A stretch of DNA of 45,669 nucleotides from Candidatus Pelagibacter sp. (GCA_028103285.1 JAOHNF010000005.1:1-45669), one strand, 5' to 3'; numbered from the stretch's first letter, positions 26,404-35,878 are shown. Numbers and translations are program-made. The notes: generated from the letters alone by a model not told the origin.

Positions 26404-28788
26404 ATGAAAGCTACATATTTAAAACCTTTACTACCTTTAAGAGACATAGTCATTTTTCCATCAATGGTAGTTCCATTATTTGTTGGAAGAGAAAAATCAA
26501 TTAAAGCTCTACAAGAAGTAATGAAATCTGACAAGTCCATTGTTTTAGTAACTCAAAAAAATTCAGAAATTGACGATCCAAGCAGCAAAGATCTTTTTCA
26601 GTATGGATGCTTAAGTAAAGTTTTACAATTATTAAAACTTCCAGATGGCACTGTCAAAGTGTTAGTTGAAGGTGAAAAAAGAATTAAAATTTTAAAACAT
26701 AATGAAAATAGTAAAAGTTATTTAACTTGTGAGGTTGAAATTGTTGATGATCAAAATACCTCAAAAGATCTTGATTATTTAGCTTTGGGGTTAGTAAAAA
26801 AATTTGAAAAATTGCAAGTATTAAACAAAAAAGATTTAAGTGATATTTCTAGCAGTTTAAAAAATATAAAAGACCCTTCTCAGATAGCAAATAATATTTC
26901 ATCTAATTTGAATATTCAAATTTTTGAAAAACAAGAATTACTTGAAATTATAGATGTCAAAAAAAGACTAGAAAAAATACATTTATTGATTGAAAAAGAG
27001 ACAAGCGTTCTCTCAGTTGAAAAGAAAATAAGAGGCAGAGTTAAAAATCAAATGGAGAAAACTCAACGTGAATATTATTTAAACGAACAATTAAAAGCAA
27101 TTCAAAAAGAGCTTGGAGAAATAGATGAAGGTAAAGATGAGCTATCATCGCTATCTAAAGCTATAGCAGATGCTAAAATGCCTAAACTTGCAAAAGAAAA
27201 ATGTTTATCTGAATTAAAAAAACTTAAATCAATGAGCCCTATGTCTGCAGAGGCTACAGTAGTAAGAAACTATTTAGACTGGATGACAGAGCTACCGTGG
27301 TCAAACAAGTCATCGATAAATACTGATCTAAATAGTGCTCAAAAAATTTTAGATGAAGATCATTATGGATTAGAAAAAGTTAAAGAGAGAATAATTGAAT
27401 TTTTAGCTGTTCAAAAAAGAATTCAAAAAATGAAAGGACCAATTTTGTGTCTAGTAGGGCCGCCTGGTGTAGGAAAGACATCTCTAGGTAAATCCATTGC
27501 TAAAGCAACAAATAGAAAGTTTATAAGAATTTCTCTAGGCGGAATAAGAGATGAGGCTGAAATTAGGGGTCATAGAAGAACTTATATAGGTTCTTTACCA
27601 GGAAAAATAATCCAAATGATGAAAAAAGCAGGAACAAAGAATCCACTTTTTTTATTAGATGAAATAGACAAGGTAGGCAATGATTACAGGGGAGACCCAT
27701 CCTCTGCTTTATTAGAGGCATTAGACCCAGAACAAAATAAAGAATTCAATGATCATTATTTGGAAGTAGACTATGATTTATCTGATGTGATGTTTGTAAC
27801 AACAGCTAACACATTAAATATTTTACCACCATTATTAGATAGAATGGAAGTAATTAGGTTGTCTGGTTATACAGAAGATGAAAAAGTTAATATTTCTCAA
27901 AAATATTTAATACCAAATCAAAGTAAAAATAATGGTCTTAAAAAAGAAGAATGGACTATTGATGAAAATATTAATAGGAAAATTATTAATAATTACACAA
28001 GGGAATCCGGTGTGCGAAATCTTGAAAGAGAAATATCTAAAGTTGCAAGAAAATTAGTAAAAAAAATTGATAATAAAGAAAAAGTTAATAATCATATTAA
28101 TGAGAAAGATTTAAAAGAACTATTGGGAGTTGAAAAATTCAATCATGGAGAAATTGAAGAAGAAAGTAGAGTAGGCGTTGTGACCGGACTAGCTTGGACT
28201 GAGGTTGGCGGTGAAATATTAAAAATAGAATCTGTTGTAATGCCGGGAAAAGGAAAAATGCAAATTACGGGAAAATTAGGAGACGTAATGCAAGAGTCCG
28301 TGAAAGCTGCAAAATCTTATATAAGATCTAAGAGTTTAGAATATGGAATTATACCTCCAATTTTTGATAAAAAAGATTTTCATATTCATGTACCAGAAGG
28401 TGCGACTCCTAAAGACGGTCCTTCAGCAGGTGTAGGAATGGTTACTTCTATAATTTCAGCAATTACAGAAATACCAGTTAGCAAAGATGTTGCAATGACA
28501 GGTGAAATAACTTTAAGGGGCCTTGTATTACCGATTGGAGGATTAAAAGAAAAATTATTGGCTGCACATAGAGCGGGAATTAAGAAAGTTATAATTCCTA
28601 TTGAAAATAAAAAAGATTTAGTAGAAGTACCAAAAGCTATTATCGACGCAATGGAAATAATACCTGTAAAAAATGTAGATCAGGTTTTAAAAGTAGCATT
28701 ATTAAAACCATTAAAAAGAATAGAGTGGGTTGATGTTGATCAAATTGCAAAAAAAGACAAAGAAAAAAAAGAACTAAGCACTCACTAA
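26404..28788 (+). CDS. lon: ATP-dependent protease Lon
   Basis: Homohexameric cytosolic protease that degrades misfolded and regulatory proteins. The 794 aa length is standard. Domains: N-terminal LON substrate domain (about 6-200), coiled-coil linker (200-250), AAA+ with Walker A GPPGVGKTS (352-360) and FLLDEIDKVG, and the C-terminal protease domain with catalytic dyad S674 (PKDGPSAGVGM) and K717 (GGLKEK), the same 43-residue spacing as in E. coli Lon. It is the last gene of the proteostasis block, with its own heat-shock-like promoter. It ends 2 bases from a convergent glycosyltransferase gene, where alphaproteobacteria often have hupB. Confidence 0.97.
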   Translation: MKATYLKPLLPLRDIVIFPSMVVPLFVGREKSIKALQEVMKSDKSIVLVTQKNSEIDDPSSKDLFQYGCLSKVLQLLKLPDGTVKVLVEGEKRIKILKHNENSKSYLTCEVEIVDDQNTSKDLDYLALGLVKKFEKLQVLNKKDLSDISSSLKNIKDPSQIANNISSNLNIQIFEKQELLEIIDVKKRLEKIHLLIEKETSVLSVEKKIRGRVKNQMEKTQREYYLNEQLKAIQKELGEIDEGKDELSSLSKAIADAKMPKLAKEKCLSELKKLKSMSPMSAEATVVRNYLDWMTELPWSNKSSINTDLNSAQKILDEDHYGLEKVKERIIEFLAVQKRIQKMKGPILCLVGPPGVGKTSLGKSIAKATNRKFIRISLGGIRDEAEIRGHRRTYIGSLPGKIIQMMKKAGTKNPLFLLDEIDKVGNDYRGDPSSALLEALDPEQNKEFNDHYLEVDYDLSDVMFVTTANTLNILPPLLDRMEVIRLSGYTEDEKVNISQKYLIPNQSKNNGLKKEEWTIDENINRKIINNYTRESGVRNLEREISKVARKLVKKIDNKEKVNNHINEKDLKELLGVEKFNHGEIEEESRVGVVTGLAWTEVGGEILKIESVVMPGKGKMQITGKLGDVMQESVKAAKSYIRSKSLEYGIIPPIFDKKDFHIHVPEGATPKDGPSAGVGMVTSIISAITEIPVSKDVAMTGEITLRGLVLPIGGLKEKLLAAHRAGIKKVIIPIENKKDLVEVPKAIIDAMEIIPVKNVDQVLKVALLKPLKRIEWVDVDQIAKKDKEKKELSTH

Positions 28789-28790
28789 AA

Positions 28791-29672
28791 TTAATCTAAC
28801 CAATCCTTATATTTTTCAAGGTTATTTAATAAATACTCAGGTAGAAGTGATATACCAACTTTTTTTAAACTTTGATTTCCTGTATATTTTTTATCTTCTT
28901 GTTTAGCACTGTGATCGTAAAGTATTTTTTTTTCTTTAACCATTCTTTCCATATCATCTTCTTTCAGTCCACTATATTCATATTCAAGATGATGCATAAA
29001 GTTTGATAATTTATAATGAATATCTTTTGGTTTTTTCATAGAGGTAAAATGCCATCCACCTTTTTTAATTATATCAATACCCATATATTTTTTTTCTGAA
29101 AAAAAAGTGTCTAGTCGCCAAAAAGGGTAAGATCTTCCTTTTAAATTTCTTATCCATTGCAAATTTTTTAATTTTTTTTTTGTGCACGCGCGTGTTCCTA
29201 TCCATTTAAAATCTGGCTGAATTAAATTAAACTTATAGTAATACACATCTTGCTCAAATAAAGTTATTTTGTTTTTAAATGAAAAATTTTCTAAATTTGG
29301 TATTTCATCTAAATCACTAGATAAAATTAAATCATTATCGTGTGCTTGACTCAGGCCTTTGATTTGCATATTTCTCTGGCCATTTTCTCTTTTCAGAGAA
29401 TTATCTAAAATTTTTTTATTTTTTATTTCTAAACTATCGTCTTGATTTACTGACTCAATTCCAGCAGGGGGTTGATCGACTACAATATACTCAATTTTGT
29501 CCTTAAATTTTGTAAAATTTTTAGGGTCAAAATTTAATTTTTTTCTCCTACCGCTATGTAGATAGGTACTTTCAGTTATAACAAATTTTTTGACATACTT
29601 ATTGAGTATATTCAGTCGTAAATCTAAAATTAGATCTTCATCAAAATACATGAAGCAGTCAAATATATCCAT
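28791..29672 (-). CDS. GT17-family glycosyltransferase (beta-1,4-GlcNAc-transferase-like)
   Basis: The 293 aa protein has the features of CAZy family GT17: N-terminal MDIFDCFMYFDEDLILDLR, ITESTYLHSGRRKKLNF (33-49), a DxD-type SSDLDEIP (118-125) for nucleotide-sugar and metal binding, and GGWHFTSM with a conserved Trp/His. No signal peptide or membrane segment is seen, so it probably acts on the cytosolic side in surface glycan assembly. Bacterial GT17 substrates are mostly undefined. It is divergent from the sugar-enzyme fusion gene by 51 bases and may be co-regulated with it. It converges on lon. Confidence 0.8.
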   Translation of the reverse strand: MDIFDCFMYFDEDLILDLRLNILNKYVKKFVITESTYLHSGRRKKLNFDPKNFTKFKDKIEYIVVDQPPAGIESVNQDDSLEIKNKKILDNSLKRENGQRNMQIKGLSQAHDNDLILSSDLDEIPNLENFSFKNKITLFEQDVYYYKFNLIQPDFKWIGTRACTKKKLKNLQWIRNLKGRSYPFWRLDTFFSEKKYMGIDIIKKGGWHFTSMKKPKDIHYKLSNFMHHLEYEYSGLKEDDMERMVKEKKILYDHSAKQEDKKYTGNQSLKKVGISLLPEYLLNNLEKYKDWLD

Positions 29673-29723
29673 CTTAATTGAGTTATAATAAAAAATAATA
29701 TAAGTAAATATTAAAAAAATTCT

Positions 29724-32276
29724 ATGAAAAAAAAAATCATAATTACAGGAGGTCTTGGATATATTGGTACTGAGTTATGTAAGCTATATTCAGGTGTAAG
29801 CTGGCATCATGAAATTGTTGTTATAGATAATAGATTTATATCTGAGAGAGTTAATCAAATTCGTAGTTGGAATATGGAATTTATACAAGGAAGCATTTTA
29901 GATAAAGATTTAGTAAAAAAATATTGTAGAGACGCTGATGTTATTCATCATTTAGCAGGAATCACAGAGGTTCCAAGAACTAAAAATGAAGCCTCAAAAA
30001 CTCAAGACGAAAAAATTAAAGAAGTTGGAGAAAAAGGAACACAAAATATTTTAGATTCTGTTAGTGATAGATGTAAAATTATTTTTCCCTCTACTCATGT
30101 TGTTTACGAGGGGATAAATGAAGTTCGTACAGATATTAAAGAAGATGAAGATATGAAACCAGTTTTATCTTACTCTTCATCAAAGTCTATTAACGAAAAT
30201 CAATTAAAACAATCTGGAAAAAACTACGTAATTTTGAGATTAGGTTCAGTTTATGGATACTCTACAGATTCAATGAGATTAGACATAATGCCTAATTTAT
30301 TTTCTAAAATTGCTTCTCAGGATGGAACACTTAAATTATTTGCAGGAGGAAGGCAGATTAAAAGTTTAGTTCCATTAATAGATGTAGCTAGATGTTTTAA
30401 ATTTATGGAAGAAAAAAAAGAAATTAAGTCAGAAACTTATAATTTGACAAAAGAAACTTTTACAGTCAAAGAAGTAGCGGAAATTTGCAAGAAACATAAT
30501 CCAAAAATAAAATTAAAAGAAACCAATGATGAGGTGCCAAACTTAGGATTTTCTTTATCAAACAAAAAACTATTAAGCACAGGTTTTGAATTTTTATATA
30601 ACCTTGATCAAAATATTAAAGAAATGATTACGAAATGGTCAAAACAAGATTTAATAAAAGATTTAGAGTACGTAAGAGATGGTAAAAATTTATTTGTTGA
30701 TAAAAGAGGAACAATAAGTAACCACGAGTTAACAGAGCCAATCAATTTAATTGGCATGATAGATTCTAAAAAAGGAACTATTAGAGCCAACCATTATCAC
30801 CCGCAACAGGAACAAAAATGTTTATTTACTAAAGGACAAATAATAGAAATATTTCAAGACATTATTAATCCTAATGCACCAAAAATTACGCAAGTAGTAA
30901 ATGCAGGACAGTTATCAATCATAAAACCAAATGTTGCTCACACAATGGTTTTCACAAAAGATACAACATTTTTAAATTTAGTAAGAGGGGAGAGAGATCA
31001 TGAAAATTATGGAATAACTCACACCGTTAGGCACGTATTTGTTGATGAAAAAGAAAAAAATTTATTGTTGGAAAATTATAAATTTGATTGTCGATCATGC
31101 GGAAATACTAATCTTAAAAGAGTAGTGTCATTAGGTTATCAGCCACTTGCAAATAACTTATTAAGAAAAGAAAATGAAAAATGCGAGTTATATCCTCTAG
31201 AAGTAAATTACTGTGATAAATGTCATAACTGCCAATTATCTGTTTCTGTAGATCCAAAAAAAATGTTTACAAACTATTTATATACATCCTCAACTTCAAA
31301 AATATTTAGAGATCATTTTCTGGTTGCCGCAAAAAAATATATTAAAGAATTAAAATTAAATAAAAAAAAATCTTACATCATTGATATAGGCAGTAATGAT
31401 GGTGTTGCACTTAAACCATTTTTAGATTTAGGTTTCAAAAAAGTATTAGGAGTAGAACCCGCAAGAAATCTTGCAAAGCTTGCTAACAAAAAAAAAATAA
31501 AAACATTTAATGGTTTTTTGGAAAAAAAAAATATTAAAAAAATTAAAAAAAATGCAGATTTAATTTTAGCTTCAAATGTATTTGCTCATTCAGATAACTT
31601 AAAAGAAATGGCTGAATGCATGTTTATTCTACTTGGAAAAAAGGGAACAATAGTTATTGAAGTACAATATTTAATGAATACTTTAAAAGATTTAACTTTT
31701 GATAATATTTATCATGAACACTATAATTATTGGTCATTAACTTCTCTAGTTATTTTTTTTAATCAGTTTGATGCTAAAATATTTAGATCTGAAAAAGTTG
31801 AAACTCATGGAGGTTCTTTAAGAATATACGTAAAGAAAGATAAAAAAGTAAAAATCGAGTCTAGTGTGAAAAACATGCTCAAAGATGAAGAAAAATTTGG
31901 AATAAAAAAATATAAAACTTATCAAGAATTTGGAACAAAAGTTTATAAAATTCGAAATAATGTTATTAAAAATATAAAAAAATTAAAAGCAAATAGTAAA
32001 ATAATAATAGGTTATGGAGCTCCAGCTAAAGCAACTACTGCTTTAAATTTTTTTGGTATTTCAAAAGAAATTGATTTTATTGTTGAAGATAATAAACTTA
32101 AGCATCATAAATTTATTCCTGGTGTTAAAATACCAATTAAAAGCAAGTCTCAAATCAAAAGTAAAAATAATTCACTTATAGTTTTAGCGTGGAATTTTTT
32201 TAATGATATAAAAAAAAATAATTCAGAATTATCTAATAATTTTATTAATATAAAAGAATTAGAGTCTAGCGATTAG
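29724..32276 (+). CDS. Three-domain sugar enzyme: SDR epimerase/dehydratase + cupin + C-methyltransferase
   Basis: An 850 aa fusion. Residues 1-310 are an extended SDR nucleotide-sugar enzyme with GGLGYIG (9-15) and the Y150-S-S-S-K154 catalytic pair. Residues about 320-445 are a cupin with RANHYHPQQEQK (354-365) and KPNVAHTMVF (401-410), like sugar epimerase/ketoisomerase cupins. From 456 there is a zinc-binding region (C456, C459, C497, C500), a SAM-binding IDIGSNDG (553-560), YHEHYNYWS (663-671) and GYGAPAKATTALN (763-775), the signature of deoxysugar C-methyltransferases (TylC3/NovU type). Together these suggest synthesis of a branched, C-methylated nucleotide sugar for surface glycans. 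The product is an inference. It overlaps the convergent zinc-ribbon gene by 11 bases. Confidence 0.85.
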   Translation: MKKKIIITGGLGYIGTELCKLYSGVSWHHEIVVIDNRFISERVNQIRSWNMEFIQGSILDKDLVKKYCRDADVIHHLAGITEVPRTKNEASKTQDEKIKEVGEKGTQNILDSVSDRCKIIFPSTHVVYEGINEVRTDIKEDEDMKPVLSYSSSKSINENQLKQSGKNYVILRLGSVYGYSTDSMRLDIMPNLFSKIASQDGTLKLFAGGRQIKSLVPLIDVARCFKFMEEKKEIKSETYNLTKETFTVKEVAEICKKHNPKIKLKETNDEVPNLGFSLSNKKLLSTGFEFLYNLDQNIKEMITKWSKQDLIKDLEYVRDGKNLFVDKRGTISNHELTEPINLIGMIDSKKGTIRANHYHPQQEQKCLFTKGQIIEIFQDIINPNAPKITQVVNAGQLSIIKPNVAHTMVFTKDTTFLNLVRGERDHENYGITHTVRHVFVDEKEKNLLLENYKFDCRSCGNTNLKRVVSLGYQPLANNLLRKENEKCELYPLEVNYCDKCHNCQLSVSVDPKKMFTNYLYTSSTSKIFRDHFLVAAKKYIKELKLNKKKSYIIDIGSNDGVALKPFLDLGFKKVLGVEPARNLAKLANKKKIKTFNGFLEKKNIKKIKKNADLILASNVFAHSDNLKEMAECMFILLGKKGTIVIEVQYLMNTLKDLTFDNIYHEHYNYWSLTSLVIFFNQFDAKIFRSEKVETHGGSLRIYVKKDKKVKIESSVKNMLKDEEKFGIKKYKTYQEFGTKVYKIRNNVIKNIKKLKANSKIIIGYGAPAKATTALNFFGISKEIDFIVEDNKLKHHKFIPGVKIPIKSKSQIKSKNNSLIVLAWNFFNDIKKNNSELSNNFINIKELESSD

Positions 32277-32778
32277 AAACAAGATTCTTTCCTATCTCTA
32301 AAATATTTTTAATGCTTTCAAAAAAATAATTTAAATAAAATTCAGCAAATGGCATTTTTAGAATAATGAATTCTTGAAAAAAATGTAAGCTTTTAGAAAA
32401 AGCAATTATTACGACTATGAATATAATTAACGAATTATAAAATCCAAATGAAATTTTTTCATCAGATTTATTATTGTTATTAGTAACTATGTTATCAAGA
32501 TTAATACCGTGTTTTTTTGCCAGGTATTCAGGCGAATACAAACTGACTTCCCTTGTTCTTTTGTTTGTCTTTTTCTTCACTTTAGGTATTTTCAGTGAGC
32601 TTGATATTTTTTTATTTCTAGTTTTATTTAACGAAATAGATTTGTTTATTTCATTCTTAACTGGGAATTGTTTCCACTTATTTCCACATGACCCACATTG
32701 TACCGTCCTACCTTCGGCCTTAATAGCTTGATCAGGCACAACAAATTTTTTTTCACATGAATTACAGCTTAAAATCAT
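32266..32778 (-). CDS. Zinc-ribbon, single-pass membrane protein (MJ0042/DUF3426-like)
   Basis: A 170 aa protein with an N-terminal zinc ribbon, C5-x2-C8 and C28-x2-C31 (LSCNSCEKKFVVP, VQCGSCGNKWKQ), which matches the MJ0042-type zinc-ribbon found at the start of many alphaproteobacterial proteins. A basic, disordered linker (about 45-105) and one transmembrane segment (about 113-130, SLIIFIVVIIAF) follow. Function is unknown; the cytosolic ribbon and membrane anchor suggest a membrane-bound regulatory or structural role. The ATG at 32778 lies 98 bases before tRNA-Val. Confidence 0.7.
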   Translation of the reverse strand: MILSCNSCEKKFVVPDQAIKAEGRTVQCGSCGNKWKQFPVKNEINKSISLNKTRNKKISSSLKIPKVKKKTNKRTREVSLYSPEYLAKKHGINLDNIVTNNNNKSDEKISFGFYNSLIIFIVVIIAFSKSLHFFQEFIILKMPFAEFYLNYFFESIKNILEIGKNLVSNR

Positions 32779-32876
32779 AATAAACCAATATTACAGCTAT
32801 TTATCGAAATTACACTAGAATTTAAATACTTTTTTACTTTATAAAATTTTTATTGTATATCTCGGTTTATTTAATG

Positions 32877-32952
32877 GGGCGGTTAGCTCAGTTGGTAGAG
32901 CATCTCGTTTACACCGAGAGGGTCATAGGTTCGAGTCCTTTACCGCCCACCA
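32877..32952 (+). tRNA. tRNA-Val (anticodon UAC)
   Basis: A 76-base cloverleaf: acceptor GGGCGGT/ACCGCCC, D arm TAGCTCAGTTGGTAGAGC, anticodon stem TCTCG/CGAGA with loop TTTACAC (anticodon TAC), T arm AGGTTCGAGTCCT and encoded CCA. tRNA-Asp follows after only 6 bases, so the two are probably one transcript, as in many alphaproteobacteria before nuoA. Confidence 0.96.
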
Positions 32953-32958
32953 TTTAGT

Positions 32959-33035
32959 GGGGGTGTAGCTCAGTTGGTTAGAGCGATCGCCTGTCACGCG
33001 ATAGGTCGAGGGTTCGAGTCCCTTCACTCCCGCCA
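32959..33035 (+). tRNA. tRNA-Asp (anticodon GUC)
   Basis: A 77-base cloverleaf: acceptor GGGGGTG/CACTCCC with one G-T pair, anticodon stem ATCGC/GCGAT with loop CTGTCAC (anticodon GTC), T arm GGGTTCGAGTCCC, discriminator G and encoded CCA. It lies 6 bases after tRNA-Val and 167 bases before nuoA. Confidence 0.96.
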
Positions 33036-33039
33036 CTAA

Positions 33040-33069
33040 TTGATAATCATTTTCAAGTAGACTTATATA
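33040..33069 (+). promoter_or_regulatory. Candidate nuo promoter overlapped by Fur-box-like palindrome
   Basis: TTGATA (33040-33045) is followed after 18 bases by TATATA (33064-33069). TGATAATCATTTTCA (33041-33055) fits the Fur 7-1-7 palindrome with one mismatch and would cover the -35. The leader to nuoA would be about 125 bases. A second -10-like TATAAA at 33133 is closer to the gene but lacks a good -35. The rest of the 167-base gap shows no gene or hairpin terminator. Pattern evidence only. Confidence 0.3.
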
Positions 33070-33202
33070 AGTTAACATTTATTGATCAACAATAATGCTT
33101 CTTTCTGTCCTGTACACTTTAAGGTTAAATGCTATAAATTAGTTATGTTAATATAAGAATCTCTAAACCAAAGTGTATTAGAGTAGATATTAATTAAAAA
33201 AA

Positions 33203-33571
33203 ATGATTTACAACTTTTTATCTGAATACTTATCAATTTTAATTTTTTTATTCATAGCCTTATTTTTAAGCATAGGTTTTGTTGTTGCTAATTTATTAGC
33301 ATCTCCATCTAATCCTGATCCAGAAAAGTTATCAGCTTATGAATGTGGTTTTGAGCCATTTGACGACTCCAGAATGGAATTTGATGTAAGATTTTATCTA
33401 GTAGCAATACTCTTTATTATATTTGATTTAGAAATTGCTTTCTTATTTCCGTGGGCAATTTCTTTAGGTGAAATAGGTGCACTTGGATTTTGGTCAATGA
33501 TATTCTTTATTGGGGTGCTAACAATTGGATTTATTTATGAATGGAAAAAAGGAGCATTAGAATGGGAATAA
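33203..33571 (+). CDS. nuoA: NADH-quinone oxidoreductase subunit A
   Basis: Small membrane subunit of proton-pumping complex I, near the quinone site. The 122 aa protein has three membrane helices and the conserved loop [20 protein letters not shown] (50-69), including the Cys of the active/deactive loop, then [11 protein letters not shown]. First gene of the nuoA-M operon in this window. Its 3' end overlaps nuoB by 10 bases. Confidence 0.97.
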   Translation: MIYNFLSEYLSILIFLFIALFLSIGFVVANLLASPSNPDPEKLSAYECGFEPFDDSRMEFDVRFYLVAILFIIFDLEIAFLFPWAISLGEIGALGFWSMIFFIGVLTIGFIYEWKKGALEWE

Positions 33572-34098
33572 AATTAGAATCTATTTCAAATAGACAAAAA
33601 GAAATACCCGAAGAATTTAAAGACCTTGCTAAAGACTTTACAGAAAATGGTTTTATTACTACCTCTACAAACAATTTAATTAACTGGGCACGAACAGGAT
33701 CTTTACATTGGATGACTTTTGGACTTGCATGTTGTGCAGTAGAGATGATGCAAACTTCAATGCCGAGATATGATCTTGAAAGATTTGGTGCTGCACCAAG
33801 AGCTTCCCCTCGACAGTCTGATGTAATGATAGTAGCGGGAACATTAACTAATAAAATGGCTCCAGCACTTAGAAAAGTTTATGACCAAATGCCTGAACCA
33901 AGGTATGTTATATCTATGGGAAGCTGTGCGAATGGCGGAGGGTACTACCACTATTCCTATTCTGTTGTGAGAGGCTGTGATAAAATTGTTCCAGTTGATA
34001 TTTATGTACCTGGTTGCCCACCTTCAGCCGAAGCATTGTTATATGGAATTTTACAACTTCAGAAAAAAATTAGAAGAGAAGGAACTCTACAAAGATAG
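33562..34098 (+). CDS. nuoB: NADH-quinone oxidoreductase subunit B
   Basis: Carries Fe-S cluster N2, which passes electrons to quinone. From the ATG at 33562 the protein is 178 aa; an earlier in-frame ATG (33541) lies deeper in nuoA and adds MEKRSIR, which I reject. The N2 ligands are C57-C58 ([10 protein letters not shown]), C122 (GSCANGG) and C152 (PGCPPSAE), the tandem-Cys arrangement specific to NuoB. The start overlaps nuoA; nuoC follows after 3 bases. Confidence 0.96.
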   Translation: MGIKLESISNRQKEIPEEFKDLAKDFTENGFITTSTNNLINWARTGSLHWMTFGLACCAVEMMQTSMPRYDLERFGAAPRASPRQSDVMIVAGTLTNKMAPALRKVYDQMPEPRYVISMGSCANGGGYYHYSYSVVRGCDKIVPVDIYVPGCPPSAEALLYGILQLQKKIRREGTLQR

Positions 34099-34101
34099 AT
34101 A

Positions 34102-34719
34102 ATGATCCTAAAAAATTTAAAAAATCTTGAAAAGTCAATTAACTCTGAACTTTCTAGTAAGATTCAAAACTCCTCAATTAAACATGATGAACTTTTAGTA
34201 AAGATTGGTGAAAATGATTTAATAGACGTAGTTCAATTTTTAAAATCTAATGAAAATTGCAAATTTAGACAATTAATGGACATTGCTGGTGTAGACTATC
34301 CTGAAGATGAAAAAAGATTTGAACTAATTTATTTATTTTTATCTCATGAGCACAATACGAGAATTAAACTTTTAATCAAATTTGAACTAAACCATTCTAT
34401 AAACTCTCTAACAAAAATATTCCCCGCAGCTAATTGGATGGAAAGAGAAGTTTTTGATATGTATGGAATTAAATTTAAAAATCATCCTGACCTTAGAAGA
34501 ATTTTAACTGACTACGGTTTCAAAGGGCATCCGTTAAGAAAAGATTTTCCTTTAACTGGTTTTAATGAAGTTAGGTATAGCGAAAAAGATAAAAAAGTTA
34601 TTTACGAGCCAGTAAAACTTGAACAAAATTATAGAAATTTTGATTTTGAGAGCCCTTGGGAAGGCACAAATTACATTAAAGAAATTAAAAATTTAGAAAA
34701 AGATGACAAAAAAAACTAA
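34102..34719 (+). CDS. nuoC: NADH-quinone oxidoreductase subunit C
   Basis: Peripheral-arm structural subunit (30 kDa homologue). The 205 aa protein has the family signature [14 protein letters not shown] (112-125) and [22 protein letters not shown]. It is separate from nuoD, as in alphaproteobacteria and mitochondria, not the NuoCD fusion of E. coli. It overlaps nuoD by 17 bases. Confidence 0.96.
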   Translation: MILKNLKNLEKSINSELSSKIQNSSIKHDELLVKIGENDLIDVVQFLKSNENCKFRQLMDIAGVDYPEDEKRFELIYLFLSHEHNTRIKLLIKFELNHSINSLTKIFPAANWMEREVFDMYGIKFKNHPDLRRILTDYGFKGHPLRKDFPLTGFNEVRYSEKDKKVIYEPVKLEQNYRNFDFESPWEGTNYIKEIKNLEKDDKKN

Positions 34720-35878
34720 ATCATTAAGTTTAAACTTTGGTCCACAGCATCCAGCAGCTCACGGTGTTTTAAGACTTATATTAGAACTTGACGGGGAAGT
34801 TGTTGAAAAAGCTGACCCACATATTGGTTTACTTCATAGAGGTACCGAAAAACTTATAGAACAAAAAACCTACACCCAGGCTTTACCTTATTTTGATAGA
34901 CTAGATTATGTAGCACCAATGAATCAGGAACACGCTTTTGCTTTAGCTGCTGAAAAATTATTAAATGTTGAAGTACCAATTAGAGGTAAATATATTCGAG
35001 TAATTTTTTGTGAATTAGGAAGAATTTTAAGTCATATTTTAAATGTTACTACCCAGGCATTAGATGTTGGAGCTTTAACGCCTACACTGTGGGGTTTTGA
35101 AGAGAGAGAAACTATAATGACTTTTTATGAGAGAGCTTCAGGTTCAAGACTGCATGCAAATTATTTTAGAACAGGAGGTGTCCATAAAGATATACCTTTA
35201 AAACTTGTGGAAGATATAGAAAAATTTTGTAAATCTTTCCCAAAAATAATTGATGATCTAGAAGGTTTATTAACTGATAATCGTATTTTTAAACAACGTA
35301 ATGTAGAAATTGGCATTGTCTCTAAACAAGACGCACTAGATTATAGTTTTTCAGGTGTAATGTTAAGAGGCTCTGGAGTGCCTTGGGATCTAAGAAAATC
35401 ACAACCATATGAAATTTATAAAGATTTAGATTTTAAAATACCAATTGGGAAAAATGGTGATTGCTACGATAGATATCTTTGCAGGATAGAAGAAATGAGA
35501 GAAAGTGTAAAAATTATTCTTCAGTGTATTGAAAAATTACCTAAAGGCCCAGTTAAATCTATTGATAATAAAATTACTCCTCCAAACAAAGACGATCTTA
35601 AAAATTCAATGGAAGCTTTAATTCATCATTTTAAATTATTTACTGAAGGATATAGAGTTCCTAAGGGAGACGTTTATACAGCTGTTGAAGCACCAAAAGG
35701 AGAGTTTGGTGTTTATTTAATATCAGATGGAAGCAACAAACCTTATAGATGCAAAATAAGAGCACCTGGCTTTTCACATCTTCAAGCAATGGATTATTTA
35801 ATTCGAGGTCACATGTTAGCAGATGTGCCGGCAGTTTTAGGTTCTCTGGATATAGTTTTTGGAGAGGTAGATAGATGA
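34703..35878 (+). CDS. nuoD: NADH-quinone oxidoreductase subunit D
   Basis: 49 kDa homologue that forms the quinone pocket with NuoB. The 391 aa protein shows [21 protein letters not shown] in its N-terminal part (conserved His in the quinone site), [19 protein letters not shown] with the quinone-binding Tyr region, [16 protein letters not shown] and the C-terminal [12 protein letters not shown]. It shares four bases with nuoE (ATGA). Confidence 0.97.
   Translation: MTKKTKSLSLNFGPQHPAAHGVLRLILELDGEVVEKADPHIGLLHRGTEKLIEQKTYTQALPYFDRLDYVAPMNQEHAFALAAEKLLNVEVPIRGKYIRVIFCELGRILSHILNVTTQALDVGALTPTLWGFEERETIMTFYERASGSRLHANYFRTGGVHKDIPLKLVEDIEKFCKSFPKIIDDLEGLLTDNRIFKQRNVEIGIVSKQDALDYSFSGVMLRGSGVPWDLRKSQPYEIYKDLDFKIPIGKNGDCYDRYLCRIEEMRESVKIILQCIEKLPKGPVKSIDNKITPPNKDDLKNSMEALIHHFKLFTEGYRVPKGDVYTAVEAPKGEFGVYLISDGSNKPYRCKIRAPGFSHLQAMDYLIRGHMLADVPAVLGSLDIVFGEVDR

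Noticed and set aside
29673..29723. Promoters in the divergent GT17/fusion gap
   Set aside because: TTGAGT and AT-rich hexamers occur, but spacing (15 bases) is poor and the whole gap is A/T, so no site can be supported.
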